Positions 1 through 12,669 of a DNA stretch of 64,000 bases are shown here, in pieces. The notes under the pieces were generated by a model that saw only the letters and a list, made by a program, of their open reading frames with translations, had not been told where the DNA came from and did not search any database. The translations under genes were made by a program, and so were the position numbers. Location: assembly GCA_012295275.1 (NCBI GenBank), contig CM022676.1, positions 12,287,660 through 12,351,659 on the forward strand. Direction: 5' to 3'. Source of the stretch: Chrysomallon squamiferum. Taxonomy: Eukaryota; Mollusca; Gastropoda; Neomphalida; Peltospiridae. Each line of letters begins with the position of its first letter. Position 1 is the stretch's first letter.

Positions 1-624
1 AAAAAATCGTAATAGCAGATGGAAAAAAGAAAGAAAGAAATAAGAAAAAAAGAAAGAAAAAAAGGAATGATGCAATAAGTGAAGCTTTAAATACTGATTA
101 AAGTGAAACTGTTAATTCTTCACATATGGATATGTGTGTCTGAGTGTGTGTGTGTGTGTGTGTGCTTGTCTCTCTCTCTCTTTCTCTCTTTCTCAATCTC
201 TCTATATATATATATGCAGAAATATAGTCATAGATACGTGTGTGTATGTCAGTATTTGAATTTGTTAGTAGTAGTAACATAACTAATAATAATAATAATA
301 AATAAATAAAAATGTTTTATGATTTAATTAACATGTACTGTGTTCAAAGATGAAACATAATTCTAGCTTCTAAATGTACAAGTTTTTATTTCTGTGATGC
401 AGTCAAGTTTACTCGAAACATTATAAGTTATACAATTTCTTTTCGAAATAATCTGACCAATAATAATAATAATAGTAATAACAACAACAGCAACAACAAC
501 AATACTCATAATAATAATGAATACAAAGCCCACAACAGAAACAAAATATGTATAATTTAGTTTGTTTCAGTGTTTGATACTTCTGATGTCTTTGTGTTTA
601 TCTGTCTGTGAGGTGTGTGTAGAT

Positions 625-848
625 CTACAACAAATCAGTGATCACTAAAGTGTTGATAAACCTGAAAAAAAAAATGAAATAAAAATAAAAGGGCATGAAA
701 CAAAACAGAAGTACAAGTAATAACAATGAACAGTTACAAACAGATTTAGCCAGCAACAAAGATACATATATATATATATATAAATAAATATATATATAAA
801 CACATATATATATACATATATATATACTTATATATATATATACAACAT

Positions 849-941
<93 letters not shown>

Positions 942-3900
942 CCTGAACACAAATTCGAGAGTAGATAAAATAGGAAAAAAATCTCAATTAGAAGATTCCT
1001 TACATGAATATAAGATGAAACATATCTGATGATAAAGAATCACTTCCACTTATTCCTTCTAAAATACAGAAAATATAGAGAAATATAATAATCTTTAATT
1101 TATTGAAATAATAATTTTACAAAAACACAAATTCTTTCATCTATGACATTAATTATATGAATCCATAAAGTTATTAATTTATATACAGCTTATGACTCAA
1201 ACATAAACAGAAATTTCTCTTCAGTAAAATATAGGCATGTGGAAAATGCTTATTCGTTTTTATTAAGCGTATGAATATTTATACTGCAGTGGAAATAAGA
1301 TATAATTTACATAACTGAGCACTTATAAATAAATATTGTCAAAATCACAGTACAAAGTTACAATCTCTATTCACACCACACTAGAACCCAAAACAAACGT
1401 AAATTATTGTGGTCAGGATCTACTACAGCAAGTTTCGCAGCTTTATCCTAAAATGCAATTGCAAACATATCTAGATTATTAATGGATGCAAAAATAGTAA
1501 ATATTTTGCAGGTCCTAAATCTCATTGAAAAAAAAAAAAAAAAAAAGAAGCTCTATTTATGTTTTACAAAATACTGCACTTGAAAACCAAAAAAAACATC
1601 TTTCAGACTTCAGAGGTCTGCTAAAACGTGGAGTTTACAAAAACATAAATATGCCTGGAATCATGTTGAATGTCTGAATTATCAAACTGTGTGCGAAATA
1701 GCTTGAACTTGCACAGTTTAATGGTTAAGCTCATTTTGTGGGCTCTAGTTGACATGACAAAACAGCACTTCCACCAGTATAGGAAGTTGGTAATGTCATC
1801 TTTAAAAATATTGTAAAAAGCTGCCATACAACAATAAAATTACTTATTTTCCAGAAAACAAATCTAAATCAATATGACTGTCCACTTTAGTAGTGGAATA
1901 ATAATTTCAGAAACTGCTGTCTGCGTCAACGTTAAGAAGGTGTCTGCTGATCTAAGGGACATTGAAAAATAATCGGGATCCATATTAATAGCTGCACATA
2001 ATGATTCAAAGATTTGTTTATAGAACACATTCAACATTTTAAAAGAGACAACATTTCTACTGCACTTGCTATTTAACACTTAGGCAAAGGATCTGCCTGG
2101 GAGTGAAATATGCAGTTTAAATATATACATTAACATTAACCGACTGCATTTACTATATAAATAGTGTGAACATCCTTAGAAAATAAGAAATTATTTTTTT
2201 CTGTAAAACTTTATGTAAATCGTAACAGAAACTATGAAAGGCAAAACTGACCTGAAAAAGTAACATTTACTGAGCCTTTAATTGTATCAGCAACTAAATC
2301 ACTACATTGCCAAATTCCCTCATCACGTTCGGGATTTAAGCTCTGAACAGATAGTGTGTATGTTTTATTGGTGGATGCAATAACTGAATATCCTGGGATG
2401 AGTGTGTCACAGCTGCTGATATCAAATGATTTACCACACTGGACAACAACGTATAGTTCAGGACTGTTAAAGCGTAAAAGACCTCTCACTGAGCCACTTA
2501 TTATCTCACAGGTGAGGTTGAGAGGACGTTTTCTGAAAGCTTTTCCAGCTGTAAGATTCATTTGTGTTACACCTGTAACAAATAAAAAACAACTAAAATT
2601 TGTTTTATTGTTATAATAAAAACACTTTGTGCAACATTTAAACCACGGTTACTGTAGCTGTATGTACTTGTGTGTTTTTGTTAAATTTTGTAAGTGTTCC
2701 TTAACGTTCCTGATAAGTGACATTAAGCGTATGAATATTTATATTGGAGTGGAAATTAACATATAATTTACGTAACTGAGCACTTATAGATAAATATTGT
2801 CAAAATCACAGTACAAATTTACAATCTTTATTCACATCCACACACTATAACCCAAAACGAACGTAAATTATTGTGGTCAGGATCTCCTATAGCAAGTTTC
2901 GCAGCTTTATCCTAAAATGCAATTGCAAACATATCAAGTTTATTAATGGATGCAAAAATAGTAAATATTTTGCAGGTCCTAAATCTCATTAAAAAAAAAA
3001 AAAAAAAAAGCTATATTTATGTTTTACAAAATACTGCACTTGAAAACCAAATAAACCACCTTTCAGACTTCAGAGGTCTGCTAAAACGTGGAGTTTACAA
3101 AACATAAATATGCCTGGAATCATGTTGAATGTCTGAATTATCAAACTGTTTGCGAAATAGCTTGAACTCGCACAGTTTAATGGTTAAGCTCATGGTTACT
3201 GCATTTTGTGGGCTCTAGTTGACATGACAAAACAGCACTTCCACCAGTATAGGAAATTGGTAATGCCATCTTTAAAAATATTGTAAAAAGCTGCCATACA
3301 ACAATAAAATTACTTATTTTCCAGAAAACAAATCCAAATCAATATGACTGTCCACTTTAGTAGTGGAATAATAATTTCAGAAAGTGCTGTCTGCCTCAAG
3401 GTTAAGAAGGTGTCTCCTGATCTAAGGGACTTTGAAAAATAATCGGGATTCATATTAATAGCTGCACATAATGATTCAAAGATTTGTGTTAGAGAACTCG
3501 TTCAAAATTTTAAAAGAGACAACATTTCTACTGCACTTGCTATTTAACACTTAGGCAAAGGATCTGCCTGGGAGTGAAATATGCAGTTTAAAAGTATACA
3601 TTAACATTAACCGACTGCATTTACTATATAAATGGTGTGAACATCCTTAGAAAATAAGAAATTATTTTTTGCTGTAAAACTTTATGTAAATCGTAACAGA
3701 AACTATGAAAGGCAAAACTGACCTGATAACGTAACATTTACTGAGCCTTTAATTGTATTAGGAACTGAATCACTACATTCCCAAATTCCTTCATCATGTT
3801 CGGGATTGAAGCTCTGAACAGATAGTGTGTATGTTTTATTGGTGGACGCAATAACTGAATATCCTGGGATGATTGTGTCACAGCTGCTGATATCAAATGA

Positions 3901-4431
3901 TTTACCACACTGGACAACAACGTATAGTTCAGGACTGTTAAAGAGTAAAAGGACCTCTCACTGAGCCACTTATTATCTCACAGGTGAGGTTGAGAGGATG
4001 TTTTCTTAAAGCTTTTCCAGCTGTAAGTTTCATTTGTGTTGCACCTGTAACAAATAAAAAAGAACTAAAATTTGTTTTATTGTTATAATAAAAACAGTTG
4101 GTGCAACACTTAAACCACGAATACTGTAGCTGTATGTACTTGTGTCTTTTTGTCAAATTTTTGTAAGTTTTCCTTAATGTTCCTGATAAGTGAGATGTAC
4201 TGACTTCCTTTTCTTGTAGGTGATTCACCATTTTGTTGTCCAGTTAAAAATAACAACAATAATAGTAAATGAAAAATTATTTTAAAAATAAAATGAGTAA
4301 TAGTTTCGTATTGTATTATTTCTAAATTCATTTTCTAATTTAAATATATTACCTTCAGCAAATATCAGTAAAATGATAAAAAGATGAAAGAAGAAGATCC
4401 AATTCAATTGTAAAGCCATTGAATATTAAAT
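625..4431 (-). CDS. Gene A: small secreted/GPI-type Ig-like protein with duplicated Ig exon
   Basis: Coding exons, in gene order: signal 4353-4419 (ATG at 4419; acceptor just upstream, so exon start 4431 and an untranslated first exon is implied), Ig copy 2 3723-4044, Ig copy 1 2252-2572, stalk 1004-1058, tail 625-661 (TAG). The signal exon begins MALQLNWIFFF and ends AEG. Ig copy 1 (107 codons, phase 1-1) has four Cys (LTCE, VVQC, SSCD, WQC) and DEGIWQC, with N-glycosylation sequons. The tail reads SGSDSLSSDMF then a hydrophobic run ending VITDLL. Ig copy 2 has one extra base near 3950 relative to copy 1, giving a 322-nt exon and a stop after GPFTL. Skipping it leaves an intact 159-aa protein with one Ig domain. 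Function not known; surface recognition is inferred from architecture only. Confidence 0.8.
853..939. repeat. (GA)n microsatellite in last intron of gene A
   Basis: An uninterrupted AG dinucleotide run of about 43 units, preceded by a TA-rich tract (765-842). On the gene's sense strand it is (CT)n and lies between the stalk and tail exons. Confidence 0.98.
1264..4190. repeat. Tandem duplication of Ig exon plus intron (about 1.46 kb x 2)
   Basis: The block from about 1264 to 2724 recurs at about 2725 to 4190 in direct order. It starts at TTAAGCGTATGAATATTTAT in both copies and ends at CTGATAAGTGA. Each copy holds one Ig exon of gene A and about 1 kb of its downstream intron. Copies differ by scattered substitutions and small indels. 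Confidence 0.9.
3723..4044 (-). pseudogene. Frameshifted second Ig exon of gene A
   Basis: This exon has correct acceptor and donor sites and starts V-T/A-Q-M-K-L-T-A-G-K like its twin at 2252-2572. A single extra base in the stretch encoding SVRGLLRFNS of the twin shifts the frame and stops it. Downstream of the shift the homologous frame is open to the donor. It is either a dead exon that is skipped, or a sequencing/assembly error in a T-rich run. If corrected, gene A would carry two Ig domains, because both exons are phase 1-1. Confidence 0.75.
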
Positions 4432-6384
4432 CTGAAATGTAAAAATAAATATTTCAGTAGATATTCATAATTAATTATTAATGGAACCCTTTAGCAACTT
4501 AAAACTTGCCTCTGGAATATATGGGTGCCACACAATTCTTTGGCGTTGTTACGGTATGAAAAAAAAAAAAAAAGAAAAAAGAACAGCATTGGGATGAAAA
4601 AAAAATGTATTAACTGAAGAGTCATATAGCAATATTCAGCTTTTTGATTATTATCTTTTAATATTTTTACTGATGTTTTTATGTTCGCATGTTTTACCAG
4701 ATTGACATTTACGGATGTTTTCAGTATAACAGTGTATGATGTATGTTGGATACATTTTAACACATGATAACCAAATCAGAAAGAAAAACAACTACAATTA
4801 TTTTGAATGTAACAACTGTATCTATATCAATTGATAGATAAAATTACTTCAGTATGTCAGAAGGGTTAGGCCTGAATGAAACCAACAGCAATGTGTTGCT
4901 TTCTTGTTTACAACGTTTTAATGATTTTTTAATTCTCAGGATCTATATCCACCATCAGGCAACAACATAACGAAAGAGAAAAAGATTATTAAATTTATAT
5001 TTTAAAATAATGATACTTTATGTACATTGTGAAAAGGGAAATTGTATATAAAAGTTGTAATTAAATCAAAGTCCATAAAGTTCACGTTAAGAAATTATGA
5101 TTAATGTTTGTTTTGCACAAGATTTGACTTTATCTGCTTTGCCTTGAAGCTTTTCCTCAGTAATGCACAGCAATTGATAATTGTCACTGAGGCATTTGTC
5201 CAAACAAAATCAGTTAGTCGCATTTTCATCAAGATAATAGACAAAAATCGTCTTTTCGTGAATCATTTAAACAGTTCCAAGAAGTGATTTGTATAAAGCA
5301 AAAGTTTATGTTTACATCAACAAACGATGCTGTTCTGTTCTATGAAAGAGGAAACAAACAAAGAGCTTTTTCTGTAAATATGAGTTCTGGTAACAGGAGT
5401 ATGGTGCAGATGATATTGATTTGATCAGTAACATTTAAAAATAAATGTTGTTTAATCCAAGTATATTTTTACAAATAATAATAAAAAGAAAAAATTGCTA
5501 AAATATTTGTTCTTAATGGCGTGCTATATGAACGCTCGAAGGGTTACCTCTCGTTGAAATGAAAACAAATTGTTGTTCTTCCGAAACACGCAATAAACAA
5601 CAACACACAAACAAAAAACAAACAAACAAACACGAACAAAACGAAAAAGCAACAATAACGTAGTAACTACTTAGAAAGTAGAATTCCGAAGAGTTGTGTT
5701 CAGGTTAATATTTGTTACAGCAAAATTCTTGCGATAAGTTGTCAGTAATCGGCCATAGAAACATAAATATTTTTGTAATGACGTCACATTTAAATAATTA
5801 TGATTCCGAACTCCTGCCCAGTTTTTTTTTTTATATTTTTGTTATATTTTTATTTTATGTTCAATCATATCTATGTTAAAGTAGTTATGTGCCAATAACA
5901 ATAATAAGAATAAGAATAAGAATAAGAAGAATAATAATAAAAATAAGAATAAGAATAATAATAATAAAAATAATAAACCAATAGCAACAACAACAACAAC
6001 AACAACAACAAAAAGAACAACAATAATAATTCCCGTTTTGCGAAAGTATTTTCGGGAGAAAATTAAAAATACTTTTCGAACAGAAAATGGAAACATTCCA
6101 AATGAAAGCAATGGGGAAATGTGTACAAAGTGGATATAAATGTTTTTGTTCTGAAAATTGTAAAAGCGGAGAACTACGACAGTAGTTTTGGGGTTGGTGC
6201 ACGTCAGAAGGGTACAATAAGTAAATATTATCATTCAGTAGTAACATAGATGCTTTATCCAACTTGGCTGACATAATATCTAATGAACTAAAGCCATTAG
6301 AAAACTGACAAACATTATTGCACATTTTAATTATCAAAGATATTATACTGCAGGTAATAGTGAGTAGATAATGTTCTACATTAA

Positions 6385-6702
6385 TTACCACCCTATTTCT
6401 TTAGGAACATGGTATTCAGGACTGAACTTTTGCGATGTTGTCCATTCTGCTAGTAAGTCACTTCTTTCATTTCTCATTCTTAGCCTAAATGTTCCTGCTT
6501 CTATTTGCCTAAGGCTGGTTTGTAACTGCACTTTAGGTTGATGGTTAGTATAATCTTTTGTCATTGAAGCAACTATCTTTGTCTTCTGAGTCTGACATTG
6601 ATGAAACATTTCAGTGTATAGTGCTTTTTGTTTTACACAGGACAATTTCTGACACCCTCGTGTATGCCTCCTCTTTACTGTTGTTCTTCTTTCTGAAAAC
6701 AT
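6385..6702 (-). other. Unrecognised coding-like open frame
   Basis: A 105-codon open frame of balanced, non-repetitive composition, rich in Lys/Arg/Gln, ending KFSPEYHVPKEIGW. It differs from the low-complexity frames that dominate the window. The sequence just upstream (6703-6830, minus strand) is also of normal complexity and could continue it in another frame. I do not recognise the family. A decayed transposon or retroposed gene fragment is possible. No splice signals were established. Confidence 0.25.
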
Positions 6703-8091
6703 CTACACGTGCTTGGCCATTGTTTGCAGTGCAGAGGAGGCAGTACGTGGCCAGTTTATAATCTCATGAAGCATTCATCTTTTCTCCTCACTTCTGCTGA
6801 CCCAGTCACATGCCAGACCAGTCTGGTTTTTCTAAGTTCCTTTTCCAAATCCTTGTATATGAATGTGAATACACTGGTTTTACTCCTTTTAATATTATGC
6901 ACAATATATGTATATGTATACATGCATGTAGATATATGAATGTATGTATGTATATATGTATTGGCACACTGATATATTATCTGGAGATATATTATCTGGA
7001 GTACATAGAATATAACGAATGACTATTTTGTTTTCAAACTCAACACTGTTTAATATTATTAAATTTCTTCATGATTCTATGATGAGATAGGAAAAAGAGT
7101 TTCTCCCTTTCCTTGGATGGCTTATGTTTGTTAAAATAAAGACATTTATACAAGACATCTCATGTTTTGTAAAAGTATTCGAACTGAGTAATGAGAGAAA
7201 TGGCAAATAACAGCACCAAATGTGGGGTAAACCATCATAATTAAGCTTGTCTGCTGATCTAAGCATACTAAGTTTATGGTCAGATTATCTTTCATTTTAA
7301 GTTTGATTTATTATTGTGTACATAATTTGAATGAAGAAATAAATAAAACAAATAGCTAACTATTACTCTAGATCAGCTAGTTTCAGATAAAATGGGAACA
7401 TAAAAATATAGTATTTTAAAATGGATGGCTAATAGGGCAAGATAACTTATTTTATTTTTTACATACATTTTTATATTTTTGTTTTCTTTTATTAAAAGGA
7501 TAAAATTAATAAATGAATAATATTTATGCTAATCGGTGTTATGAGGAATAATTCACTTTCATAAATATTGATTTATGATTACTGTTTAAATATTGATTTA
7601 GTATTATTAATTGGTTTGAAGCATGTTTTTTTTTCTTTTCTTTTTTCCTTTCAGTTCTAATTTCTAAAACTTGAACTATTTGTTTATGTGTGTGCATGTG
7701 TGTGCATGTGTGTGTGTGTGTGTCCAACTATCACTGTAACCAATGGCAAGATATAATTCAATAAATGATAAATTTATATATTTTTGATTACTACAAAAAT
7801 GTAGTTCTTTTAGGATAGAACAGTTTTCACTTCAATAAGGTACTTATTATTTGCATTTACGTATGTTTCAAGTTATTTCTTTAGTGTTTAATAGCTGTTC
7901 CAATTTAAAATTCTTGGGAATGGAGAGATGAGAAATAAAACAGTTAATTTCATTTAGTTTTTATATTAATTTCGATTACAGATATACAAAATAACTGGTT
8001 ACTGTCTTAAGATAACAACCTTATCCTGCTCAGCTCAAAAGGACAACTCTAGTGAACATATCTTGACACTATTGATAGTGATTAAACGATA

Positions 8092-8141
8092 AATGTGTGT
8101 GTTTGTGCGTGTGTGCGCGCGCGCGCGTGCGTGCGTGTGTG
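8092..8141. repeat. Alternating GT/GC tract
   Basis: A purine-pyrimidine alternating tract including a run of GC dinucleotides. It sits just upstream of the point where the Ig exon of gene B is truncated. Confidence 0.9.
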
Positions 8142-8242
8142 ATATTTTTCCTTGTCGAAAATTTGGCACTGCTTTTTTTTAATCAAATCTATGAAAACAG
8201 AAACATGCTAGATTAAATTAATTAAATACAATAATTGAAATA

Positions 8243-10110
8243 ACATACACAATATCTGTTAATTACTTCTATCCTGAATTTCATGAGGGAATCTGGATAT
8301 GCACTGATGCAGATCCTAGTTCAGTAAAAGGCAAAGCAAACGTTACATCATCAGGTGAGTTTCTTCAACTGCATCTTTCAACTTATTACCATCGAAACAT
8401 GGCACAAAAACTTAAAGTGCACACATTTATTATTACAATAAGCTGTTTGTCACCTGTCTGTGAATTTTTGTGTTTTCAGCTGTGTTTTCAGTTGTTACTA
8501 ATGAACTACCACTGATAAAGAACAACAGTCAGTCCTTAGATGTGTCAGTTCTTGGAGTCTGTACATACCAAGCAGCTCAGTGTACTTGGACTTACACAGT
8601 TGGTACATTTTGGTGAATTGATTGTAGGTTGTACAATACTAAATAATGATATTAAATACAAAATATGTTTGTTGAGAGTTCAGGAGAAATTTATAAACAA
8701 ATCTAAAGATTTTACATAGCCTTGATAAGTACTTGTAGATGATTTTTTTTTAATTAAAATTATTCTTTATAAAATCTGATTGATTTAATATGTTTTTGGT
8801 TTAATGTTTCTAATTTTCTTTTTTTATTTCACCTTTTTTTCACGTAATATTATTATTTCCTTTTAATATTTAATTTAGCCAAAAAAGAGTAATGTACAAC
8901 CCATACCTAAAGAGCTAACTAATGTTTACACTGAGGATCTACATTGTGTACAAGGAGATGTAAAGACAACTTGCAATTTAAAGTTTAACAGAGTACCAGA
9001 CAAATTTTCTGAAAAGCTTTTGAGCATTAATGTTTCAATTCGTCACATTTCACTTATTTATCCAGTTCGTCCTAAGGGCAGTCCTATGATATACTTTGGA
9101 AGTAAGAATTAATTGTTATTATTATTATTATTTTTATGATCAGATTATACAAAGTAAAATAGATGTAGAATTATGTTGCTGAATTTTGTAGGAAAATTTT
9201 GATTCATTTTGAATTTATTTATAATTACTGATTGATTTTTGGCAGAAACATGTCATTATTTTATTTAGTTCTCATTAGTGTTAACGTGAGGGAGGCTGTA
9301 CAAGTACAAAAGTAGTGGGTATGTGTATGTACATATAATATATACATAAAACTAATAGCTTAGGAGAAAGATATTTTTGATTTTTCACTATTTCAACGAA
9401 TTAAGAAATTAGTAAAGGTTTCTGTATTTGTATTTTGTAGCTCCTGAAACAAGCGGAAGTGATTCTGTATATTACACTATGTTTTATCTTATGATCATGT
9501 AAGTAATCATTATTTTTTATGTTTATATTATTTCATTTATTTTTTACCTTTCTGTCTGCCTGTCTGACTACTTATTCTGTGTAAATGTGTCTTGTGTGTA
9601 AAAGTATCTTACCAAACTCCACTGCCATACTCTTATCATTAAAAGATCCTTTTCCACGACCTCATTGCATATGAAATGGAACTGCCTGTATGTCTTGTCG
9701 CTTGTTTTTGTTCACACCTCATGTTTTCCTTATATATTATATTCCCGCTGAATAAAAACAACCGAATCAAAGAGACAAACTAAAGACCAGCTTGACAAAT
9801 TTTAAAACTGCTATTTTATTAATAGTGACTAAACAATCATAAAATGATTACTCTATCATAAGAGTATCTGCTGTTAGTATAGAGAAAACCAAATTGAAAC
9901 AGTTTCTTATGTATTTGGGTTTCAGTGTTAAAATAAATATGAAATTATCTGTTTTCATTATACTGTGTACAATAATAGTTTTGCACTGTTTTCTGTTGTT
10001 TTTCTACTTCAGAGTTTCAGTTCTCTTTTATTTTTTTCAGGTTTATCAACATTTTAGTCATCACTAATTTGCTGTTGTCAGAGCTGGCAGATAAACACAG
10101 ATATGACTAA
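8243..10110 (+). pseudogene. Gene B: 5'-truncated long-form Ig-D2 gene
   Basis: Recognisable parts: the C-terminal third of an Ig exon (8243-8354, TYTISV, then EGIWIC, donor GTGAG), D2a exon 8480-8598, D2b exon 8879-9101, stalk exon 9441-9498 (TPETSGSDSVYYTMF), tail exon 10041-10110. All phases match: Ig end phase 1, D2a 119 nt, D2b 223 nt, stalk 58 nt. No signal exon or front half of the Ig exon was found; a stop precedes the homologous part. In the tail, the usual CTG-TAG end reads CTG-TTG, so the frame runs on for SELADKHRYD before TAA. It is probably a truncated pseudogene; an undetected diverged 5' part is possible. Confidence 0.7.
8480..8598 (+). CDS. D2a exon of gene B
   Basis: Acceptor TGTTTTCAG then a 119-nt exon whose frame reads AVFSVVTNELPLI, then SVLGVCTYQAAQCTWTYT, ending phase 0 at a weak donor (ACA|GTTGGT). 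The same length, phase, donor type (GTTAGC) and residues (VFSV, LPL, VSV.G.CTY..A.C.WTY) are found in F1 and F2. This agreement is what establishes the exon. Confidence 0.75.
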
Positions 10111-10328
10111 GATACTAACAAGCAACTGAACTATATTCGTCTTTCTTGCTTTGGATTATAAACTAATTATTATTATTATTATTATTATTATTATTTTATT
10201 ATTTAATTAAACAATTAATTAATGTATTTGTTAATTTATTTTAAAGTATTTAATAGATAATCTTAATAAAACTGTAATTTATATGTCTGTGCATATGTGT
10301 TTGTATGTATTTATCTTTGACACAATGT

Positions 10329-10332
<4 letters not shown>

Positions 10333-10414
<82 letters not shown>
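10333..10414. repeat. (CT)n-(TA)n compound microsatellite
   Basis: About 29 CT units followed by about 12 TA units, in the 3' flank of gene B. Confidence 0.97.
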
Positions 10415-10823
10415 ATCTGCTAATAGCAATGAGGTAAATGTTATTTTAACAATAATAATACATAATATGGTTTTGAAATATGCAACAGAGACTGCATTGA
10501 TTAGATAAGAGTGCTCTTGTATCTTTACTCTGGTTTTTTTTGTTTTTTTATTGAGAGAGTGTTTACTGTGTAGAGAATATCTTGAATTATTATTACTTAT
10601 GTAATTATTGTGATGTCATTCTTCTTTTATTTATAAATAACATATTTAGTAAAAAAATTATCATTTTCAAAGCATTATTACTAACAACAAATATCGCATT
10701 ACATTTGAGATAATTTTTAATACTTATTATTTCAAAATGTTATTAAGAATTCAAGTTATTAAGTACATCATAAAACATTTTATTTATTTATTTATAATTA
10801 TCATTGTAATTATTCTTATTATA

Positions 10824-10873
<50 letters not shown>

Positions 10874-11351
10874 GAAGTTCCAATATTTATACATATTTTT
10901 ATTTTTAAGATTGTAATGACAGTAAACTTTTACTTTTATTAATATTTTCATACTTTCACAATTTATCTGTGATGTTGCAGCTTTTCTATTTATTATTTGA
11001 ACTGGAATATTTCCCTGTGTAATATTTAAATTGTTACATTAATGATTTCATTAATTATTATTTTTCTTATGGCAAATTCTAGAATATATACACTTCTGAA
11101 ATTTACTGTTAATATGAAGTGATTTAATGTGCATTTACTTTGACCTGGAAAATATAGGTGACTTCTGCTTGGAATCCATGTATCACATCTCTAACATGTG
11201 TGAAGCCTACAAAATTTTATGTTGCAGAAATCAGCCTGTTTTTGCACTGCCTTGAAAAATCAACACCAAAATAACATAGTGTTTCTTATCAAGGCACGGA
11301 AACAATAGTTATTCCTCTCAGTTATTCCTTTTTTAGAGTGAGATTTTATGA

Positions 11352-11407
<56 letters not shown>

Positions 11408-12249
11408 CGAACAACAGAAACTAAATATACGTTTATGATTTTTATTATTATGATATTTCTTATTTATTTGTTTGTTTATTTATTTAGTAGTAGTAGTAGT
11501 TGTTGTTTTTGTAATAAATAAACTGAAGAAACCTTCAGTGACACAATAAACAAAATATAAAAAATGGGTAGATGAAAATTCGGAATTTTGTGTGAAGAAT
11601 ATACAATAGTAAAATGAGCAATGAAACAAAAACAAATATTTTTTATCTGTCTCTACTTCTGTTCACTATCTCCACCTCTTCTTGTTATTTTTATTATCTT
11701 ATATTTACAGACTGTGTGTGTGTGTGTGTATATATATATGTTTGTGCGTTTCTGTGTTCTTATTTGGACTGCTCAAGAGCAGAGCAATTTTGTGAGCTCT
11801 GTTGTTAAGTTACTAATTAAAGCATGTTTGCATCAAATATTGTAAAAAAAACTGTACTCACTTACATGTGATACTGATCAAATATGCACACACACACACA
11901 ATATCGGACAACAAAACCAATAAAAATTCCTATAAATATATGTATATATGTATGTATGAAATTGTGTTTTTTGTTTATGACTTTATTTATTTATAGCAGG
12001 CCCAGATTAAGATCTTAGAAGCCCTAAGGCTAAATGCTTATATATATTATCCCTGGACCATGTTGCAGTTAATTTCATCTAACTTTATTGATGCCTAAAT
12101 CCAAGATGTAAGTTTATTATTAACCTCTGTTACTAATATTTTTCATTTATTTTATTATTACTGATTAAATAAAAAGTGTGTTTGTGTAAGACAGAAAAAC
12201 AAACAGGAAAAGACATCATTAACAACCATTAAACAGTGTAATCAACATT

Positions 12250-12293
12250 ACCCCCCTCTCCCTCTCCCTCCCTCCCTCCCTCCCTCCCTCCCT

Positions 12294-12347
<54 letters not shown>
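12250..12347. repeat. (CCCT)n/(CT)n tract
   Basis: Pyrimidine-only run moving from CCCTCT through CCCT units to pure CT, downstream of gene C. Confidence 0.97.
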
Positions 12348-12350
<3 letters not shown>

Positions 12351-12669
12351 AAAACCAAAGACCACTGTAAATGAGAAAGCTTTTAAAGACAATTATCAAA
12401 GGATAATAAAATTAACTGTAACAGATTAATAATCAAATATGAATAAAACATTTTGTTTTTAATATTAATACAAAAAAAAAAAATAACAAAACAAACTAAA
12501 GGAGAAAGGAATATGGTAATTTCTTAATTGAAATCTGAAACTATTTAAAAACATGTTAAGGAAAAAACACTATTCATATTGTTATATTCAACAGTCATGT
12601 AGAAAATCATTGCTTAATTATATTTCAATCACATCTCAGTGTTACTCCATATGCAACGTGTATGTAGAT

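Larger units (their letters stand above)
4432..8242. other. Intergenic region between genes A and B
   Basis: No exon of the Ig family was found here. It contains AT-rich and A/C-rich simple sequence (5580-5650), an (AAT/AAC)-type tract (5898-6030), a TGACGTCA palindrome at 5779-5786, and a GT/GC alternating tract at 8092-8141. A coding-like stretch lies on the minus strand at 6385-6702 (see separate entry). The promoter and untranslated first exon of gene A should lie here but cannot be placed. Confidence 0.6.
10111..12669. other. Intergenic, low complexity
   Basis: Holds (ATT)n at about 10167-10196 and 10825-10873, (CT)n followed by (TA)n at 10333-10414, (AAT)n at 11357-11403, and a CCCT/CT tract at 12250-12347. 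Otherwise AT-rich unique sequence. Genes B and C converge on this gap; no exon was found. Confidence 0.7.

Noticed and set aside
625-987. Open frames rich in SLSLSL, ERERER, IIIII, YYYY or LLLL (many places, e.g. 853-939, 23256-23340, 38286-38372, 38868-39030, 61410-61661)
   Set aside because: These are translations of (CT)n, (GA)n, (AAT)n and similar microsatellites, with no codon structure or homology.
3738-3920. Minus-strand frame overlapping the second Ig exon of gene A, and similar shadows at 2356-2616, 22064-22258, 29422-29730, 36940-37146, 46312-46521
   Set aside because: They lie in a wrong frame or strand of a real Ig exon; the family alignment fixes the true frame.
10825-10873. Regularly repeated triplets and tandem copies considered as CRISPR-like arrays
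   Set aside because: They are simple microsatellites without unique spacers, in a eukaryotic context.
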